Source of the DNA: Linepithema humile
Lineage: Eukaryota > Arthropoda > Insecta > Hymenoptera > Formicidae
DNA length: 64,000 bases
Assembly: GCF_040581485.1 (NCBI RefSeq)
Contig: NC_090131.1
Coordinates: forward strand, 10,788,001 to 10,852,000
Direction of reading: 5' to 3'
Positions 59,295 through 64,000 of this stretch are shown here, in pieces (position 1 is the first letter of the stretch; every line of letters starts with the position of its first letter). The notes below the pieces were generated by a model, which worked only from the letters and a program-made list of their open reading frames with translations, was not told the origin of the DNA and searched no databases. The position numbers and the translations under genes are program-made.

Positions 59295-59578
59295 TTCGCT
59301 GCTCGCCAGCGAACATCCTATTGCGAGAGCACTCGCAATCCTTCGAGAATACTCGAAGCCTATGTCCAGCAGCCCCCACGAGCACGAGCATATTCGTGCA
59401 CTGACCGAGCATACTCGGCTCCAGGAACCGTCCTCCGTTCCTCCGTGCGAGCATACTCGCACGTCACCGAGAGTACTCGGCCTCGATCCTCGCATACGAG
59501 CGTACTCGTATATTACCAAGCGCACTCGGCTTTGCTTCTTACATACGGGCATACCCGTATACCGCCGGGAATATTCGG
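59295..59578 (+). repeat. Array of paired short stem-loops
   Basis: Ten hairpins with 5-8 bp stems and 4-base loops have centres near 59330, 59350, 59391, 59412, 59454, 59474, 59503, 59523, 59552 and 59572. Stems differ (TTGCGAG/CTCGCAA, CTTCGAG/CTCGAAG, GTGCGAG/CTCGCAC, ATACGAG/CTCGTAT, ATACGGG/CCCGTAT) but stay complementary. An eleventh, GTTCGCTG-CTCGC-CAGCGAAC, lies at 59295. Confidence 0.8.
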
Positions 59579-59589
59579 TTCCACGTCCG

Positions 59590-59990
59590 ACCACCGGTCA
59601 CTGCAGGGCGCGGGCAATACGCGCGTCCTTGCTCCCGTCTTCATCCCTTCAAATCGGGTCCTTACATCCGACAGGCAATCGCGAATAGTCGATTCGAGCG
59701 ATCATCGAGTTACCGCGCACGCTCCCGAGCTATCAATCAGTCGATCGATAATCGACACTGCTCGCGCGTATCGATCCACGCGCTCGCAGTCATCTAGAGA
59801 CCACTGCGGTCCACGCGCTTGCGCTGACGCTTCCACGTCACCGTACGACCACCGTTACACACCGCCGTTATAAATTTGTAATACGTGTTCGAACTACATA
59901 CTTAAACGCTCCGCATCCACACGACTGTACGCATCTGACTTTAAACTTACACAATAAACGTTATTATATTTTGTTACTACAACACCGAGC
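59590..59990 (+). other. GC-rich block ending like an LTR
   Basis: Continues the GC-rich region. AATAAA at about 59950 and an ACAACA end near 59983 could be an LTR 3' end, but no start or duplication was found. Confidence 0.3.
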
Positions 59991-61504
59991 ATTTTTTTCA
60001 CGTGCCCCCAACCGACCGAGCTCCTGGTTCCGACGAGTTATTCCGCGCAGACAAACGTACCGTTTCATATGACATATGTCATACGTCATATAACTAATAT
60101 ATAATATAAGTTATATGATATATACATTTATTATAAAAATATATACAATACACAAAATGATATTAACTTTTTACATAGAACTTTGATGTGAATATATATA
60201 ATATGGAACATATAATATACATAATATATACACATGAAGCAGATGAATAAAAGTATTTTACAGAAATTAGAATATAAATGTATGTAACCAAATAATGTAA
60301 ATGTTTGCAAAAATATTGCAAAATTTATATATAATACATACACTTTTTTTATCCTCCAGAGTGCCTTCAACCCATTTTCTTCAGCCGGGTTTCCTAGCAC
60401 ATAACACACACACATAACTAACCTAAAAGATTCTGATGTATATGACAGATAGCACTGAGAACTGTATAGCGCCTCTATCCCAAAATCTAGGAACTAATCT
60501 ATTGCTCTTTTTTACCTCATTATCGTTTATATTGCACGCATGCTTTGCATAAATTCTAACTCAGGAAACATTTTTAGACTACATCTCTGAACTCAATTTT
60601 AACAGTTCCCTATTAATCTTTGATATATTCTTTTTTGGCCGGAATGTTAATTTTGCACCTGCAAACTGTATAATTTTTATATTAAACAAATATTTGTATG
60701 CACCGACAGCTTGTCGGTAAAATTTCCAAATTTTTTTCTGTTTTTTGTTTTAAATGTTATACCAGCCGATTCTTTAGCATGTATACTTTAATCACCTAAA
60801 AGGATTTGTAATTCTATACATGCAATAAAAAAATTTTCCTAAACTACGATATTAATTTTTCGTCGGTAAAACAGCAACTACTCCAGCATCGCCTTAAGCA
60901 GTTTTATTGTAACCAAGTGTTGCTACCCATTTTGTACGTCAGAAGCGTCTCACCTTTGGCACAAATAAACTTTGAAACTTAGAAGAAATACATATTTTCT
61001 CGTCCACGGATTTACGACGTAACATTTCGAAAGAACACCCGTGGAAGCACATGCCTCAATTCTTAACAGTGTTTTTTTAAACAATTACTTTCATATCCTA
61101 TTTCTCTTAAATTTATTCACAAATATCTGTATTATTGGAAATATATAAAAATTCTGATATATGTCTACTGAGCACTGCGCGCTTACAACACGTTATTGTG
61201 CATGACCTAGTTTGTAGAGGGGATTGGAGGGGCAACTCGGCTCGTCTGGCAACTCTGCCAGGCTGGCTGAGCCTTTGACTATAGAAATATGGACTGCTAG
61301 TTACCTCCACTTTTCATATCTAAGCAATGCATAAGAGCGAGATATAGCTGTAAGTCGCATTGAGTAAGATAAGCCCCGCCTTTTGCCCAAAACGCGGCAA
61401 ATTGAAATACCGATTCGGTGTATTAATATAATCAAAGGTTTGAAAATATAAAAAGATATTTAGAAAAAATTAAATTGAAGATAAAATATTATTAAATATA
61501 CATG
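59991..61504. other. Spacer, no gene seen
   Basis: A short TATATGACATATGTCATA palindrome cluster lies at 60065-60120; otherwise AT-rich unique-looking sequence with chance frames. Confidence 0.5.
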
Positions 61505-61755
61505 TGTTAATGAAAGGTTAAATTTCTCGCGTTATTACATCCCCGCGACATCAGCGTCATTAAGGTTCTGTTTTAGTAGTAGAGTCGCGGAAAGCGATTG
61601 CGTCATACAGTTTCTTTTAATTTTATCGTTCTTCCTACGTATAAGTTATCACACGCACCTAAAGTGCATCAAACATTGTATTTACTTTATTTACATTGTA
61701 TTAAGTATACCAAGTAAAAGTGCTTTTTGTTCTTCGTTGATACTTATTCACAACA
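61505..61755 (+). repeat. Copia 5' LTR (proposed limits)
   Basis: TGTTAATGAAAGG to TTCACAACA; TGTT...AACA ends, TATA-like GTATAAGTTA near 61639. The 3' limit is set by the primer site; the 5' limit is a guess. Confidence 0.5.
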
Positions 61756-61772
61756 AGGTTATGGGCCCAGGG
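61756..61772 (+). promoter_or_regulatory. Primer binding site, internal tRNA-iMet type
   Basis: AGGTTATGGGCCCAGG complements the anticodon-stem region of initiator tRNA-Met, the half-tRNA primer used by copia elements. Confidence 0.75.
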
Positions 61773-61965
61773 GCTTCGTCGCAAGCACGTTGTGTAACTA
61801 TACGACACGGAAGAATTCGGACACGATTCAGATACAAAGGATACTGTGGCAGAATAAGCACCAACATAGTTAGAAGCCGGCAATTACTAAACAGAGGGAT
61901 CGCCTGAAATTTACGATCTACATTAACCGTGAGTTCGTTCCGATACGTATTATTATAAAATATCT

Positions 61966-62945
61966 ATGAACATGGCAGCTATTAACATAACAGATAAAAT
62001 TGACAGGTTAAACGCTGACAATTATAGAACATGGAAGTTTTCAATGAAGATGTTACTAATTCAGAGAGAATTATGGTCATACGTGAACGGAACAGCTGAG
62101 TTAAAACCGGAAGCAAGTGCGGCTGAGAAACAAACTTTCAAATCTAAAGATGAAAAGGCTTTATCTACATTAGCGTTAGCCATCGACCCAAATCAACAAA
62201 TCCATATAATGGATTGCAAAACTTCGACTGAAGCATGGCCGTCTTAGAACAAGTCTACGAACCCAAATCGAGGCAAAGGATTATGCAACTAAAACGACAA
62301 TTCGTAAGAATTAGATTAAATGAAAACGAAACCATGACGTCATATTTATCAAGAATGAAGAATTGCAACGATTATCTACACGCAGCTAGATGCGACGTAA
62401 AGGATGAAGATTTAGCATACACCATGCTCACAGGACTACCAGAATCGTACGATGCGCTAATAATGTCTCTGGCGAACTTAGAAGAAGCTAAATTTACTTC
62501 ACACGAAATCAAGAAGGCATTACTGATGGAATACGATAGAAGGATGTCGAATAATGAAAATCAAGACACCAAATCAGAGGTTACCGCGTACCAGGCTAGT
62601 AAAAGTAGCAAACAAAATATATCTAAAAATAATACGCCTCAAAAATGCTTTAAATGTGGAAAACCCGGACATTTCGCAAAACAATGCAGAAGTAAGATCT
62701 CGAATACGAGAGACAATTCCAAAATACACAAAAAGGATTCAGTAGCCTTGTTAATGGCACTGCATCACGTCAAATTAAATGATGCTTGGTTATTGGATAG
62801 TGCGGCGACACACCACGTATGTAAACACAAAGAATGGCTGAGGAACTTTAAGCCACGGCACCTCAAACAATTGATACAGCGGATGCATCATCAAATACGG
62901 ACAAAGCACCATTCACAGCGGAAGGAGTCGGTGAAGTCGTATTAA
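61966..62945 (+). pseudogene. copia gag and protease
   Basis: ATG 61966 (or 61972) begins a copia-type Gag (LNADNYRTWKFSMKMLL). A frameshift near 62235 moves to the next frame, which keeps the UBN2 region, a zinc knuckle (CFKCGKPGHFAKQC, about 62647) and the protease DSAATHHVC (about 62797). A second frameshift lies near 62870. Confidence 0.85.
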
Positions 62946-62949
62946 ACAC

Positions 62950-63766
62950 CAAGATTGGTTACAAAGAATATGATATAATTCTAAATAATGTATATTATAC
63001 ACCCGGTTGTAGACGAAATTTAATATCAGTCGCGCAAATTGAAAAGAAGAATAAAATAATCAAATTTGAAAATGGAATAGCCAAACTAATAGATCCTTAC
63101 TCAGGTAAAATATATGTGAAAGCTCGTCAAATTGATAATTTATATATTATACAAGCCGATGTCATATATCCGGATAATGGCGAAGCAATTAAACTACATA
63201 CACTAAAGTTAGATAAGCAAAATATATGGCATGGAAGATTTTGCCATATCAATAATCAAAGCATAGAGGCATTAGCTAGAAAAGGATTCGTAAGAGGACT
63301 TCGTAAGATAACAAAATAAACCCAGAAAAATGCTCAGGATGTTGCATAGGAAAATCAACTAAAGCTCCATGCAAAGGGATATCCGGAAAGCAATCCAGTC
63401 AAATCCTAGAATTAACACACTCAGACATATGTGGCCCAATGCCAGTGGAGTCAATAGGAGGAGCAAGATATTTTATGATTCTGGTAGATGATTACTCAAG
63501 AAAAGTACAGGTACACTTCTTGAAAAGCAAAAATGAAGCTGTACAAATTATTCAACGTTACATTACTAAAACTAAAAAAGAGAAAGGATTGAAAATCAAG
63601 AGACTACGTACCGATAATGGATTAGAATACTGTAACAAAGAATTAAGGGAATTGTTCAACAAAATAGGAATTAAACATGAGAGAACATGCGTGGAAACAC
63701 CTCAGATGAACGGAGTAGCAGAACGAATCAATTGTAAACTGATGGATATGGTGAGATCAATGCTGT
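62950..63766 (+). pseudogene. copia pre-integrase and integrase, truncated
   Basis: GAG-pre-integrase motif HGRFCHINNQS (about 63229), then CSGCCIGK. The core from 63418 has SDICGP, RTDNGLEY and NGVAERIN, so all three acidic residues are kept. A stop and frame change lie at 63317-63440. RT and RNase H are absent because the element is cut at 63766. Confidence 0.85.
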
Positions 63767-64000
63767 TGTCACGTCCCGGCGCGGTGGCGGTAACACGTAG
63801 TGTTCGCACCTTTACGCGAGACTCAATCGGTAAGATTTACGAACCAATGAAAAAGTAAAAGATCAGAAAAGAATGTGAAACACAAATGTTGTGATTAATA
63901 TAAAAATCGTAACCAAAATCCCTTTCTAATGGATAGCGAAATTGAATGAGAGATCGTAAGAGAAGCAGTATCGCATTGATATTTTGTTGCTCCTTACGCG
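63767..64000 (+). repeat. Start of another gypsy-type LTR (runs off the window)
   Basis: TGTCACGTCCCGGCGCGG resembles the TGTGATGTCCCGAC start of the 7687 LTR and breaks copia homology abruptly. Not confirmable without the right end. Confidence 0.4.

Larger units (their letters stand above)
61505..63766 (+). mobile_element. Ty1/copia retrotransposon, truncated in integrase
   Basis: LTR, iMet-type primer site, Gag with zinc knuckle, protease, GAG-pre-integrase and integrase are in copia order. The element stops at 63766, where another LTR begins. Confidence 0.85.

Noticed and set aside
59103..59873. Long Arg/Ser-rich frames on both strands (up to 163 codons)
   Set aside because: They lie over the stem-loop array and GC-rich block; no start context, domain or splicing.

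Overview
The window is eukaryotic, AT-rich and packed with transposons. Spliced transposase genes, THAP, BED and MADF domains, Harbinger, Tc1, hAT and P elements, LINEs, Ty3 and Ty1 retroelements and hairpin MITEs together point to an arthropod. The LINE and Harbinger types suggest a hymenopteran, probably an ant (inference). I saw no bacterial operon, CRISPR array, rRNA or tRNA gene.

Layout. 1-22271 is one Ty3/gypsy retroelement on the + strand. Its gag and pol are decayed but its env is an open 695-codon frame resembling chuvirus glycoproteins. Its 3' LTR is split at 7795/21552 by Harbinger A (7796-21548, TSD TAA). A carries a Tc1-like long-inverted-repeat element (12042-13920), a MADF element (16253-17191) and a complete second Harbinger, B (17239-21511, TSD TAA). 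Both Harbingers encode apparently complete four-exon DDE transposases and lightly damaged SANT/Myb-like partner genes on the opposite strand. 22272-25100 holds hairpin repeats. 25100-30530 is an I-type LINE (- strand) abutting a dead Tc1 transposase (to 31532). 32196-36960 is an extremely purine-rich LINE (+) ending in a (GA)n tract. 37370-37900 is a possible solo LTR. 38221-40720 is a hAT element (-).

41245-45651 is a P element (-) with a THAP domain, matching termini and an 8-bp TSD. It is broken by a MITE and by an inverted duplication of its own 3' end, and it sits at the edge of an 11-bp tandem array. 46350-49935 holds two unrecognised, convergent, TATA-driven small genes. The left has two coding exons (115 aa). 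The right has a 5' UTR intron hit by a solo LTR (49067-49812) and a 218-aa Cys/His-rich product. 50940-55345 is a second I-type LINE (-). 55460-58308 holds a MITE and a foldback element with arms built of tandem repeats. 58357-58930 is a compact three-exon gene (-) for an 82-aa putative membrane microprotein with a CpG-rich promoter: the best candidate host gene. 59295-59983 is a GC-rich, possibly LTR-derived block with an array of covarying stem-loops. 61505-63766 is a Ty1/copia element cut at its integrase by what looks like another gypsy LTR.

Most of the window is therefore a record of nested insertions. The least explained parts are the paired stem-loop arrays in LTR-like sequence (about 49473-49569 and 59321-59578), the two small genes at 46.4-49.9 kb, and the 82-aa gene at 58.4 kb.
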